The translations under genes were made by a program, and so were the position numbers. A stretch of 64,000 nt of DNA from Subtercola sp. (lineage in GTDB: Bacteria > Actinomycetota > Actinomycetes > Actinomycetales > Microbacteriaceae): contig JAODBB010000217.1 in NCBI GenBank assembly GCA_025463745.1, forward strand, positions 1 to 64,000, in the 5' to 3' direction. The first letter of the stretch is position 1. Every line of letters starts with the position of its first letter. The notes beneath the pieces are model-generated. The model ran no database searches, was not told the DNA's origin, and saw nothing but the letters and a program-made list of their open reading frames with translations. Below, piece by piece: positions 26,236 through 34,512 of this stretch.

Positions 26236-27122
26236 GCGACGGCGTGCAGGCGCAGGAGTCGCCGCGGGTGGCGCAGTCGGCACAGCCGCTGCTGCAGGTG
26301 GACGCCGTGCGCAAGGAATACGACCGCAGCGGCTCGGTCGGCCGGTTTCGCCGCGCACCGAAAGAGCGGTTCGTGGCGGTAGACGACGTGTCGCTGACCA
26401 TCTCGGCGGGCGAGACCCTCTCGGTGGTCGGGGAGTCGGGCTCGGGCAAGTCGACGCTCGGGCGCATGATCTTGGGGCTCACCGAACCGACGAGTGGCAG
26501 CATCCTGTTCGACGGCGACGACATCACACACCGGGATGCGAGGCGACGGCGCGAACTGACGCGCGAAATCCAGGTGGTGTTTCAAGACCCGTACTCGTCT
26601 CTCGACCCTCGGCAGCGCATCGAAGACATCATTCGTGAGCCGCTCGACATCCACGGCATCGGAACGGTCGCCGAACGGCGACAACGCGTGGCCGACGTGA
26701 TGGAGCAGGTGGCATTGTCTGAGCGGATGCGGCGGTTCTTTCCGCACCAGCTGAGTGGAGGCCTGCGCCAGCGCGTGTGCATCGCCTCGGCGCTGGTGGT
26801 GCGGCCGAAACTGATTGTGGCCGATGAGCCTGTCTCTGCGCTCGACGTGTCGGTTCAGGCGCAGATTCTCGATCTGTTCGAAGAGGTGCAACGGCGAACA
26901 TCCGTCGCCCTGCTCTTCATCTCGCACGACCTCGGAGTGGTGCGCCAGATCAGCGACCGGGTCGCTGTGATGCGTCGCGGCGAGATCGTCGAGACCGGGC
27001 CGATCGACGACGTCTTCGAGCGGCCGACGCACCCCTACACGCGATCGTTGCTCTCGGCGATACCGCCGGCCGACCCCGATCTGCCGTTTCAGCCGGTGTT
27101 CTACGACGAGGCTGTGTCGTGA
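26232..27122 (+). CDS. Peptide-type ABC transporter ATPase (DppF-like)
   Basis: The second ATPase of the peptide importer, 296 residues. Walker [10 protein letters not shown], the Q-loop [14 protein letters not shown], signature LSGGLRQR and Walker [13 protein letters not shown] are all present, and the C-terminus has the family [14 protein letters not shown] segment. The start is GTG 26232, overlapping the upstream stop (GTGA). An in-frame extension to 26070 lies within the other ATPase gene and is rejected. The two ATPases should form a heterodimer. Confidence 0.92.
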   Translation: MSDGVQAQESPRVAQSAQPLLQVDAVRKEYDRSGSVGRFRRAPKERFVAVDDVSLTISAGETLSVVGESGSGKSTLGRMILGLTEPTSGSILFDGDDITHRDARRRRELTREIQVVFQDPYSSLDPRQRIEDIIREPLDIHGIGTVAERRQRVADVMEQVALSERMRRFFPHQLSGGLRQRVCIASALVVRPKLIVADEPVSALDVSVQAQILDLFEEVQRRTSVALLFISHDLGVVRQISDRVAVMRRGEIVETGPIDDVFERPTHPYTRSLLSAIPPADPDLPFQPVFYDEAVS

Positions 27123-27168
27123 GCGCCGCACTACTTCTCTTCTCCTCTTCTGCGGAAAGGCCCTGATC

Positions 27169-28596
27169 ATGGCTCGAGTTGCGCTCTACGGCGGCGGCGG
27201 CGCACCCTTCAATCACGCAGCGATTCTGGCGGCGGCGGGGCACGAGGTGGAGTTCGTCTTCCCGGTCGACATTCTGGCCGGGGCTCTCGCCGGTGTCGAC
27301 GCATTCGTGATGCCGGGTGGTGGCTACTTCGCGATGCAGGGGCAGCTCTCGCCGCTCGGCGTCGAAGGGTGCCGCACCATCCGTCACTACGTCGAGGCGG
27401 GCGGAATGTACATCGGCTCGTGTGCGGGCAGCTACGACGCGGCGGCGGTACCCGCGCGTTTTCTCGACGACTGCCCCGAGCAGGCTGAACTGCAATTGGT
27501 GGATGCACGTGTCTGGAACGACGGCGCGTCGCGGTTCGGTGTCATCCAATCTCCGGGCATCGGTGAGTTGCTGGCGTCGAACGTCGACCCCGGGCATCCG
27601 GTCATGGCGGGCATGCCCGCGGAGTTTCGCATCACGCATTACAACGGGCCGCTCTTCGTCGGAGGCAAGGCGCTCTCAGTGGTGGCAGGGGCGACATCGA
27701 ACTTCACGGCGGCCGAGGGGTTCTTGGGCGGCGGCGGATCCCTGCTGATCGATGAGGCGGTGGCGCAGGGCGTTTCGAACATCGTCGCCGATGAGCGTGG
27801 TGAGGGGCGGGTGGTGCTGTTCGGCTCGCACCCCGAGTTCGGCGCATCGCTGACGATGGATGACGCGGGGCTACCGGCGACGATGCTGCTGAACGCGGTG
27901 GCATGGCAGCTGGCGGCGCGGGCCGATGTTTCTCCGGTGGCAGGGGCCGTCAGTAGCGCGGCAGGCGGTGGCTCGGTCGGCGGTGACGCGGCAGGCGGTG
28001 GCTCGGTGGGCGGTGGCTCGGTCGGCGGTGGCTCGGCTGGTGGTGGCTCGGCTGGTGGTGGCCCGGCCGGCGTGACTCTCGCCATCCACTCGCCGATCGC
28101 GGCCGTCGCCGGCGACCTGGCGGGGCTGCCGGCGCTGGTCGATCGCATTCGTGCGCTCTGTGACGAGCTCGCGGCGCACGCCGGCGAACCCGCCTGGCTC
28201 AAAACCGACCAGGCCATGTCGATGTTCGGCCACAGCGGGGCGGAGGTGTGGCAGAACGCGCTGCTGCGCATCCCGGAGTTCGCTGTCGAGGCGCTCGCCG
28301 CGGCATCCAGCCTGCCCGACTGGGTGCTCAGCTTTCGCCAGCCCGCCGAATGGATGATCGACGGCGGCTTCTGGGGAGTCGCCCCTCTGCTCGAACAGAC
28401 CGCCGCCATGCTCGGGTCGGTGAGTGTCTCGTGGTCGGCTTCGTTCCCAGCCGACGACGGGTACGACCACATGACCGACAGCCCGTACCACCTCGTCGCG
28501 GGCTCATACCTCGCCGCGGTCGGGCGCGCCTCGGCCGCGGCACTGCTGGCGCGGGCGTTCGCCGCCTCGTCTCGTCGTGGCGAGGCGTCGCTGTGA
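27169..28596 (+). CDS. Glutamine-amidotransferase-like (BPL_N-type) two-part protein
   Basis: A 475-residue protein with two parts. Residues 1 to about 255 form a class I amidotransferase-like fold of the biotin-protein-ligase N-terminal type: MPGGGYFAMQG, the nucleophile C85 in GSCAGSYD, and GSHPEFG near 223. Residues 266-301 are a Gly/Ser linker of GGGSV/GGGSA repeats. Residues about 305-475 are a helical domain of unknown type rich in Ala, Trp and Met. Proteins of this class occur beside peptide importers and peptidases, but the reaction is unknown. It is the last gene of the importer operon, 46 bases after the ATPase. Nearly abutting the convergent sigma-factor gene, it leaves little room for a terminator. 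Confidence 0.75.
   Translation: MARVALYGGGGAPFNHAAILAAAGHEVEFVFPVDILAGALAGVDAFVMPGGGYFAMQGQLSPLGVEGCRTIRHYVEAGGMYIGSCAGSYDAAAVPARFLDDCPEQAELQLVDARVWNDGASRFGVIQSPGIGELLASNVDPGHPVMAGMPAEFRITHYNGPLFVGGKALSVVAGATSNFTAAEGFLGGGGSLLIDEAVAQGVSNIVADERGEGRVVLFGSHPEFGASLTMDDAGLPATMLLNAVAWQLAARADVSPVAGAVSSAAGGGSVGGDAAGGGSVGGGSVGGGSAGGGSAGGGPAGVTLAIHSPIAAVAGDLAGLPALVDRIRALCDELAAHAGEPAWLKTDQAMSMFGHSGAEVWQNALLRIPEFAVEALAAASSLPDWVLSFRQPAEWMIDGGFWGVAPLLEQTAAMLGSVSVSWSASFPADDGYDHMTDSPYHLVAGSYLAAVGRASAAALLARAFAASSRRGEASL
27964..28072 (+). repeat. In-frame minisatellite coding a Gly/Ser linker
   Basis: About seven copies of a 15-base unit close to GGCGGTGGCTCGGTC code for GGGSV/GGGSA repeats inside the amidotransferase-like gene. 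Copy variants differ mainly at the fifth codon (GTC/GCT). Slippage could change linker length without breaking the frame. Confidence 0.8.
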
Positions 28597-28602
28597 CCCC
28601 GT

Positions 28603-29817
28603 TCAGTCGCCGTCGAGCTCGCTGACTCGACGGGCGTAGAAGTCTCGAACCGGGCCGTTGCGCTCCCGCGAACGAACTCGAACATACGCCTCGCGAGCAG
28701 CCCGGGTTCGCCCGAGACGGCGAAGGATGTCGGCGCGGGCCGCGATCGCTGTGCGCTCCGCCGCTCCCCCAAGCTCCGGCTCGATCGCGTCGAGCTCGGC
28801 GAGCGACCCCACTTCACCGCCCGGCAAGAAACTGCGAGCGACAATTCGGGCGACCTTGGCAGAAGGCGAGGGCCAGCGCTCGATGAGCCGGTCATACAGC
28901 GTGCAGATCGACACCCAATCCGTCTGTTGCCATTCCGACGCCTGCGAGTGAAGCCCCGCGATACCTGCTTCGAGGGCGAACCGCCCGCCGCCCTGTAACG
29001 CCTCGGTTGCCAAGTCGAGTCCCTCAAGAATTTCGCGCCTGTTCCATTCACTCCGGTCGGCGAATTCGAGCGTCACGACCTCGCCACGAGAATCGATGCG
29101 CGTGGATGCGCGAGCATCCGTCAGAAGCAGCAATCCGAGCAGTCCGGCCGTCTCATGGTTCTGCGGAAGCAGCACTCGAAGTCGACGCGCGAGTTCAATT
29201 GCCGTCACAGTCACCGACAGCGACCCTAACTGTTCGCCCTTCAGCGCCGTGTGACCGATGGTGTAGAATAGGTACACCGTGCTCAGAACATCGGTGAGCC
29301 GGTCATCCAGCATCAGTGCATCGATCGAACCGAACCGAATCCCTTCGCGCTCGATCTGCCGCTTTGCTCGAGTCAGTCGAGCGCTCAGCGCGGTGTGGCC
29401 AACGAGCATCGCGTCTGCGATCTGCTCCGTCGGAACGCCGCAGACGAATCGCAGAGCGAGTGCGAGCCGGGTCTCTGGCGCCAGGGCTGGAGTGCACGTG
29501 ACAAGGAGCAAGCCGAGTCGATCGTCGCCGCCCGGCGATTCTTCGACCGAATCAGGCCTTTCGTCGAGAAGCAGAGGGAGCCGTTCACGAAGGCGAGCAT
29601 CCCGTCTCACAGCGTCTATGGCTATTCGCTTGGCAACCGTTGTGACCCACGCGGCAGGATTGATGAGCAGTTCTCGTTCGCGCGATGTTGCGGCGCGGGC
29701 GAAGGCCTCCTGTACGGCATCCTCGGCCAGCTCGAGGCTGCCGGTGAAGCGGATGACCGCCGCAAGGATGCGTGGCCACTCCTGGCGAAACGCGGTTTCG
29801 AGATCTGGAGTGGCCAC
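28603..29817 (-). CDS. ECF sigma factor, ECF42/DUF6596 type
   Basis: A 404-residue sigma-70-family ECF factor with a long C-terminal extension. Sigma region 2 lies at about 10-75 (AEDAVQEAFARA, AWVTTVAKRIAIDAVRRD) and region 4 at about 110-160 (ALRFVCGVPTEQIADAML). The rest (about 185-404) is the DUF6596/TPR-like extension, including LYDRLIERWPSP and GRTRAAREAYVR. This layout plus the upstream DGPF gene is the hallmark of the ECF42 group, which uses no classical anti-sigma factor. It starts 10 bases after the DGPF gene and probably transcribes the pair through the promoter at 30261-30287. The signal is unknown. Confidence 0.9.
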   Translation of the reverse strand: MATPDLETAFRQEWPRILAAVIRFTGSLELAEDAVQEAFARAATSRERELLINPAAWVTTVAKRIAIDAVRRDARLRERLPLLLDERPDSVEESPGGDDRLGLLLVTCTPALAPETRLALALRFVCGVPTEQIADAMLVGHTALSARLTRAKRQIEREGIRFGSIDALMLDDRLTDVLSTVYLFYTIGHTALKGEQLGSLSVTVTAIELARRLRVLLPQNHETAGLLGLLLLTDARASTRIDSRGEVVTLEFADRSEWNRREILEGLDLATEALQGGGRFALEAGIAGLHSQASEWQQTDWVSICTLYDRLIERWPSPSAKVARIVARSFLPGGEVGSLAELDAIEPELGGAAERTAIAARADILRRLGRTRAAREAYVRVRSRERNGPVRDFYARRVSELDGD

Positions 29818-29827
29818 GCCCTTATTA

Positions 29828-30196
29828 TTACTGCATCGCCCCGGTTTCCATCACCGGGTAGAGCTCGATCCATCCCCCGGTCGGGCAGACGGCAGCGAGT
29901 TCGCGAGCTTGCGCGACGTCTTTCACGCCGAGCTTGTAGTAACCGGTCACGACCTCCTTCGCCTCACCGAATGGCCCGTCTGTGTAGACCGCCGCCGCGC
30001 CGTTGCGCGCAGGAGTGATTCGTACGGCGGTCGAGGGCGGTTGCAGGGCATCCCCGCCCAGAACCTTCGCACCAGCGGCCTCGACCGCCTGTGCGAATTC
30101 GCCGTGCCCGCGCATGGCCTCCGACCATTGCGCTTCGCTGACCAGCGACGGATCCCACGCCTCTTCGACAATCAACACGATGTATTCCTCAGCCAT
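29828..30196 (-). CDS. DGPF/YciI-like protein, ECF42 partner
   Basis: A 122-residue YciI-superfamily protein with the DGPF motif (73-76, in YTDGPFGEAKEVVTGYY). Its function is unproven; these proteins accompany ECF42 sigma factors and may be targets or partners. ATG 30196 has AAGGAG seven bases upstream; the longer reading from 30238 has no ribosome site. It is the first gene of the pair. The ECF-type promoter upstream suggests that it is expressed only when the sigma factor is active. Confidence 0.92.
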   Translation of the reverse strand: MAEEYIVLIVEEAWDPSLVSEAQWSEAMRGHGEFAQAVEAAGAKVLGGDALQPPSTAVRITPARNGAAAVYTDGPFGEAKEVVTGYYKLGVKDVAQARELAAVCPTGGWIELYPVMETGAMQ

Positions 30197-30260
30197 GAGC
30201 TTCTCCTTTATCTTCAGAAGTCGGCAATGCCGCTTCAACGAATTTTCGATTCACTCTCGC

Positions 30261-30287
30261 GACGAACGATACCCGCCAGTTTCGACA
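30261..30287 (-). promoter_or_regulatory. ECF-type promoter of the DGPF/sigma-factor pair
   Basis: On the minus strand TGTCGA (30287-30282) is followed after exactly 17 bases by CGTC (30264-30261). As recalled, TGTCGA with a CG-rich -10 is the pattern described for ECF42 sigma factors. The predicted leader is about 58 bases. Autoregulation is inferred. Confidence 0.55.
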
Positions 30288-30377
30288 CGGGTCTGGAAAA
30301 TATGATGACTTTCCGACGCCAAGAGCCGATCTGCTCTCCCCCTGCAGCCCGAATGATCGGCGTTGGCGACGATTTTC

Positions 30378-30396
30378 ATAGGATAGCCTTACCTAA
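30378..30396. promoter_or_regulatory. DtxR/IdeR-type iron box over the ZIP transporter start
   Basis: ATAGGATAGCCTTACCTAA matches the DtxR/IdeR consensus TWAGGTTAGSCTAACCTWA at 16 of 19 positions. Its last base is the first base of the transporter ATG. Metal-loaded repressor would block transcription or translation. MntR-type control is an alternative because the boxes are similar. Confidence 0.65.
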
Positions 30397-31262
30397 TGAG
30401 TTCTGGGAACATCGTCGTATTGGGCGTCATAGCTGGCGTTACGATCTTTATCGGTCTCCCAATCGGACGACTCAGTTCCAAATCGACGTCGCTCCGCGCA
30501 GCGCTCAACGCAGTCACAATCGGCATCCTGCTGTTTCTTCTGTGGGATGTGCTGACGCACGCGCTCGAACCCCTCGATGCCGCACTGGGCGCCGCATCCG
30601 CTGGGGAACCGGGCGAGTGGCTCACGTTTGCTGTACTCGCCGCGGTCTTTTTCGCTGCAATCGCGTTGGGTTTGCTGTCTCTCGTCGCATATGACGTTTG
30701 GATGCTTCGGCGTTCAGCTCGCCAGCGCGAGAAGTCTGCCCGGCTGACTCCAGCTCAGATTTTGGATTCGCAGTCAGTGCGTCGTGGTCCGCTCCGTTTG
30801 CACGAACCGGCGAGCCGCTTGGCCTTTCTCATTGCGATGGGAATCGGCCTGCACAATTTTTCCGAAGGTTTGGCGATAGGTCAATCCGCAGCAAGCGGCC
30901 AGCTTTCATTGGCTGTCGTCTTGGTAGTGGGCTTCGGGCTGCACAACGCAACGGAGGGGTTCGGCATCACTGCGCCTCTCGCCGGAAGCGGTGACAAACC
31001 GTCGTGGTCTCAGTTGTTGCTCCTTGGCATTATCGGCGGGGGCCCGACGTTCTTCGGCACGATCCTCGGTCAAGTATTCGTGAACGATCTCGTCTCGACG
31101 GCGTTCCTTGCCTTGGCCGCCGGATCGATCATCTATGTGGTTTTGCAATTGATCGCAGTTGCATTCAAGTTCGGAAAGCAGACACACCTCTACGTCGGCG
31201 TTCTAGGCGGCCTCTTCGCCGGTTTCAGCACGGACTTCATCATCGCGGCCGCTGGCGGATAG
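30396..31262 (+). CDS. ZIP-family divalent metal transporter
   Basis: A 288-residue ZIP-family transporter for zinc, iron or manganese uptake with about eight membrane segments. A variable charged loop lies at about 105-138. The metal path motifs are H153-N154-FSE157 in the fourth helix and H183-N184-ATE187 in the fifth. The ATG at 30396 overlaps the iron box and has no clear ribosome site, so the mRNA may be nearly leaderless. The iron box points to regulation by a DtxR-family repressor and to iron or manganese as a physiological substrate. Export cannot be excluded from sequence. Confidence 0.88.
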   Translation: MSSGNIVVLGVIAGVTIFIGLPIGRLSSKSTSLRAALNAVTIGILLFLLWDVLTHALEPLDAALGAASAGEPGEWLTFAVLAAVFFAAIALGLLSLVAYDVWMLRRSARQREKSARLTPAQILDSQSVRRGPLRLHEPASRLAFLIAMGIGLHNFSEGLAIGQSAASGQLSLAVVLVVGFGLHNATEGFGITAPLAGSGDKPSWSQLLLLGIIGGGPTFFGTILGQVFVNDLVSTAFLALAAGSIIYVVLQLIAVAFKFGKQTHLYVGVLGGLFAGFSTDFIIAAAGG

Positions 31263-31371
31263 GCCGTTCATACACACATGTGATGACGCGGAATATCCCT
31301 CTCAAGGCCGACGACCTCACAGCTGCGGCATCGTAGCGTTGAGCTATGTACTTCTTCCAGGTCTCGTTCCG

Positions 31372-31494
31372 ATGACCGAACTAACGCACGACATCCTCGA
31401 TGGAACGATCGCCGCGTGTGCACTGTGGGCGATCCTGTCCCTTCCCATCGCGATCCTTCTCGGGAAGGTCATTCACCAGCGCGATCAGCGCTGA
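31372..31494 (+). CDS. Small predicted membrane protein (40 residues)
   Basis: A 40-residue reading frame with one hydrophobic segment (about 12-31, GTIAACALWAILSLPIAILL) and a basic tail (KVIHQRDQR). Its ATG overlaps the stop of a nine-codon frame starting at 31346 as ATGA, so it could be translationally coupled to that mini-frame. It sits between the ZIP transporter and the convergent dodecin gene. Codon third positions are G/C-rich. Function is unknown and the call rests only on composition. Confidence 0.45.
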   Translation: MTELTHDILDGTIAACALWAILSLPIAILLGKVIHQRDQR

Positions 31495-31500
31495 CCGCTA

Positions 31501-31716
31501 CTAGCTGGGGTCTTCGAGCCGAAACCCGACTTTCAGAGTCACCTGAAAGTTGGCGACTTTGCCGTCTTCGAGTTCACCACGCGTGCTGATGACTTCGAAC
31601 CAGTCGATGTTTCGAATGGTTGCTGAAGCACGCTCGATGCCATTGCGAATCGCAGCATCCGTTCCCTCCGGCGACGTGCCTACGATCTCCGTCAACCGGT
31701 AGGTGTGATTAGCCAT
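31501..31716 (-). CDS. Dodecin-family flavin-storage protein
   Basis: A 71-residue dodecin, a small beta-alpha-beta-beta protein that forms hollow dodecamers storing FMN or related flavins and protecting them from light. The family core RNIDWFEVISTRGEL carries the Trp that stacks on flavin. YRLTEIVGTSPEG and the final KVGFRLE strand are typical. AAGGAG precedes the ATG. Flavin storage is consistent with the many flavoenzymes in this window, but no direct link is shown. Confidence 0.93.
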   Translation of the reverse strand: MANHTYRLTEIVGTSPEGTDAAIRNGIERASATIRNIDWFEVISTRGELEDGKVANFQVTLKVGFRLEDPS

Positions 31717-31793
31717 GACGTGCTCCTTCTCTTCGTGCAGAAACGTTGTTCTACCGACGATACGGGTCTGTCACCGACACGATCTAGCCCTCC

Positions 31794-32603
31794 TCATTCG
31801 GTGAGATTCGATTCGCCGAACCTGTAGCCGAGAAACCGGCCGTTGATCAGCAGCTCATTCGCGTCGCCGCGAAGGGCGGCTTCGTGCATCCGCGATGCCG
31901 CCTGCTCCAGCACCGCCAGCTGCGCGGCCAATGCGCTGTCCGGCGTGCTGCCGTCGGGGTAGATGTGGCCGCGAGCCCACGCGGTCGGCAGGGCGAGATA
32001 CGCGCGCAGCGTTTCGGGCAGGTAGACCGTCGCAGTGCGCCCGGCGTACACGTTCAATTCGACGTCGCCAGTCACCCGGGGCAGCGTGTCGAGAAGCAAC
32101 TCGACGATGCGGCCGAGCGACGCTGAAGCCTCCGGCGGGATGAGCCCTCGCACCTTGAATGGAAGGGTTCGAAGGTCGGCGAAGACACTCTCGCGACCGA
32201 CGCTGATCTGCGGCCCGGACACGGAGATGCCGAGCGCCCGCAGAGCGTCTGCCGGCGCCGAGGGCCGGCCTGCGAGAACAGCGACTCGTCCGGCGAACGC
32301 TTCGAGCCATTCCCCGAGATTCTGGATGCGCCGCGACACGACGATCCCGCGCACGACGCGACGTGTCTCAGCAGAGTAACTGTGCCCCGAAACGCAGATG
32401 AGTTCCATGATGTACCCTCGCGTCACGAGACGGATCGAGCTGATCGATCCCTCACGCCAAGCGACACGGTCTGCCAGCGACCGGTGGCGCACGACGGTCA
32501 GTGCAGACTCCACCACGGTTCGAGGAAGGATGCTCGTGGCGGCATCGACGAGTCCGCCGAGAAAAGCCTGCGGATCGTCTAGTGCGAGAACATGCTCGGG
32601 CAT
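31794..32603 (-). CDS. Hypothetical protein, unrecognised
   Basis: A 269-residue soluble protein that I do not recognise. Codon use is normal for the genome. It has no signal peptide or membrane segment. The N-terminal half is mixed alpha/beta with several Arg-rich strands (GIVVSRRIQNLGEWLEAFAG). The C-terminal half contains VELNVYAGRTATVYLPETLRAYLALP and ends in a helix followed by ELLINGRFLGYRFGE. The ATG has no obvious ribosome site. It stands alone between dodecin and the surface-protein pair on the same strand. Confidence 0.7.
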   Translation of the reverse strand: MPEHVLALDDPQAFLGGLVDAATSILPRTVVESALTVVRHRSLADRVAWREGSISSIRLVTRGYIMELICVSGHSYSAETRRVVRGIVVSRRIQNLGEWLEAFAGRVAVLAGRPSAPADALRALGISVSGPQISVGRESVFADLRTLPFKVRGLIPPEASASLGRIVELLLDTLPRVTGDVELNVYAGRTATVYLPETLRAYLALPTAWARGHIYPDGSTPDSALAAQLAVLEQAASRMHEAALRGDANELLINGRFLGYRFGESNLTE

Positions 32604-32687
32604 GAGGTGAGTTTAACCCGGCACAGTGGCGATTGGCTGAAACGTGTGCCGCTGATCGTCGCCGTGAAGAAGCTCTCGGCCATACGT

Positions 32688-33680
32688 TCAGAGGCTGTGG
32701 TCAGAGTCTCTCTGTTTCCGGCGTCGCAGGATGAGGATGATAGCGGCCGCGATGATGAGGATGATGAGGATGGCGATGAGCGTGATGGCCCAGCCCGGGA
32801 ATCCGGTGGTCTGTACTGCTGCGGTCGTGCCTGCCTGGGGGAAGGTCAGTGTTGCTGTTGTGTCGTGCACGATGAGGCCGCTGTTGAGGTCGACGGCGGC
32901 GTTCCACGGCCCTGCGGCGAGTCCGGCGTCGAGCGGGATCGTGACGGTGGCTGACTGTCCGGGCAGTATCGTTGTGGCGACGCTGGTCTTGAACGGGCCG
33001 GCCGAGGTGCTCCCGGGCCCGCCGGTGAGTGACACGGTGCCGGAGACGTCGACGGCGCGGCCGCCGGTGTTCGCGATCAGGGCGGTGAGCTGCGGGATGT
33101 TGTCGCTGGTTCTCGATGCGGTGAGGCTTTGGATGGCGAAGTCCGCGGGTGGCCCGTTCCCGGGGCCGACCGAGAGGTAGACGCGCACGCCGGCCCGGCT
33201 GGCGGTGTTGACGCCGGCGGTTTTGGGTGAACCGATCTGCGCCCACACGGTGGCGTATTGTTCCGCCTCGGGTGCGTCTGCGGGAACGGCGATGGTGACG
33301 GTGACATCGATGGCCTGTTTCGCCGCGAGGTGCACGACCGGCTGGTCGACGGTGATCCAGGAGGTCAGTTCGTTCGGGTGGTTGTCGTCGGGGCTGAATT
33401 TGCCGTCGGCGATGGTGGATGCGGCGGCATAGACCTGCACGTCGCGGGGCGCATCATCGAAGTTGGAGACGGTGATCCGTCGGTGGATGGTCGTGCCGGG
33501 TGGGAGATTATCGACGATGTTCGCTCGGGCTCGGGGATCGTCTTGACTCGCGGCCGGGATGTCGAGTAGCCGGATTCCCACTCCCGCACCCGCGCCGGTG
33601 ACGGGTGTCGGTGTCGGTGTTGGTGATGCGACGAACAGCATCGTTACGAGGGCCACCACGATGGCCGGGGTGTGGAGCAA
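32688..33680 (-). CDS. DUF916/WxL-type surface protein with C-terminal anchor helix
   Basis: A 330-residue membrane-anchored extracellular protein. A signal peptide (about 1-20) is followed by a TPTPTP-containing stretch. A WxL-interacting peptidoglycan-binding-like (DUF916) domain spans about 35-155 (PPGTTIHRRITVSNFDDA, ELTSWITVDQPVVHLAA). A second Ig-like domain spans about 180-285. One membrane helix (about 293-316) and the basic tail RRRKQR end the protein. The start is TTG at 33680; no ATG or GTG gives a full signal peptide. It follows the small WxL-like gene, and the pair probably forms a surface complex. Confidence 0.8.
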   Translation of the reverse strand: MLHTPAIVVALVTMLFVASPTPTPTPVTGAGAGVGIRLLDIPAASQDDPRARANIVDNLPPGTTIHRRITVSNFDDAPRDVQVYAAASTIADGKFSPDDNHPNELTSWITVDQPVVHLAAKQAIDVTVTIAVPADAPEAEQYATVWAQIGSPKTAGVNTASRAGVRVYLSVGPGNGPPADFAIQSLTASRTSDNIPQLTALIANTGGRAVDVSGTVSLTGGPGSTSAGPFKTSVATTILPGQSATVTIPLDAGLAAGPWNAAVDLNSGLIVHDTTATLTFPQAGTTAAVQTTGFPGWAITLIAILIILIIAAAIILILRRRKQRDSDHSL

Positions 33681-33720
33681 AACGTCATCTCTTTCTCAGC
33701 CGGCGATTCTGATCATCGGT

Positions 33721-33752
33721 TCGCACGGGCGGCATCCTTGCCGCCCGTGCGA
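33721..33752. terminator. Perfect 13-bp hairpin between the two surface-protein genes
   Basis: TCGCACGGGCGGC and its exact complement flank a six-base loop. No T-run follows on either strand, so it may be a partial terminator, a processing or stability element, or a binding site setting the ratio of the two proteins. Confidence 0.6.
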
Positions 33753-33798
33753 ACCACGGGGGTGCTGCCTGATTCAGGCATCACCCCCCGATCGCCGA

Positions 33799-34341
33799 CT
33801 AACCGACGGCGTCGGTCGTCACAGACTGGATGAACGTGGTCGAGTACACCCCAGCCAACCCATCTGCCGGAATCGTGAGCGCCAAGCTCGTGTCCCAGGT
33901 GGCCGAGTTGTTGCCATGCACGCCCGTCGCACCGAAAATCGCGCCAGAACCCTGTCCGATCGTCGGCGCGGCGGCGGCGAAAATGCCCACGCCCGACGTT
34001 GCCGAAGCAGACCCAGGGGTCGCCGTGAGATTAGCCAGAGGGATGCTCTCACCCAGGTCAGTGTTCGAGAAGGCGAGAACAGTGTAGGAGACGTTCCAGC
34101 CATCGGTTCCGGCACGGGTGTCGGTGACGGTCGTGTTGGCAACAGTGCCGCTTGCAGTGCCTCCCGGCGCCGCATCGGAGAGTGCCACCGTTGCCGGCAC
34201 GGTGATCGAAAGCTCGCCTCCAGTGACCGTCACGGTGGCATCGGTGCTACCGTCTGTGGCTGCCAGCGCCGGTGAAGCAAACGCCCCTGCCAGAACTATC
34301 GTTCCCGCGGCCGCTAGTGCTACGCGAAATGAATTACGCAT
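33799..34341 (-). CDS. Secreted WxL-like surface protein
   Basis: A 180-residue secreted protein. A signal peptide ends at ASPALA-A (about 22-28). The mature part is rich in Thr, Ala and Val and looks like a beta-sandwich (VTVTGGELSITVPATVAL ... WNVSYTVLAFSN ... TIPADGLAGVYSTTFIQSVT). The arrangement resembles small WxL-domain proteins, though the exact WxL motif is not evident. AAAGGGG precedes the ATG. It is the first gene of a leftward pair with the DUF916-type protein, separated by a strong hairpin. A cell-wall-associated role is inferred. Confidence 0.75.
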   Translation of the reverse strand: MRNSFRVALAAAGTIVLAGAFASPALAATDGSTDATVTVTGGELSITVPATVALSDAAPGGTASGTVANTTVTDTRAGTDGWNVSYTVLAFSNTDLGESIPLANLTATPGSASATSGVGIFAAAAPTIGQGSGAIFGATGVHGNNSATWDTSLALTIPADGLAGVYSTTFIQSVTTDAVG

Positions 34342-34512
34342 TCGTACCCCTTTGTAGATCGCATTGAGAAAACTCCGTGCGATCGGTTCCGCACGAAAAA
34401 GGCCACTATGCCGCGATCAGATTCTGCAGAGCCCCCGAATTCGAGTATGTCAGAGCGGCGAAAAAAACAGCAAATCAACGAACCATCGCGGTCGCGGCTC
34501 TGGCCACGGCGG

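Noticed and set aside
27964..28072. Possible CRISPR-like repeat array
   Set aside because: The repeats are contiguous, in frame and encode a Gly/Ser linker; there are no spacers.
27639..29051. 470-codon minus-strand frame
   Set aside because: Pro/Ser-rich shadow covering the amidotransferase-like gene and running into the sigma factor; no ribosome site or domain.
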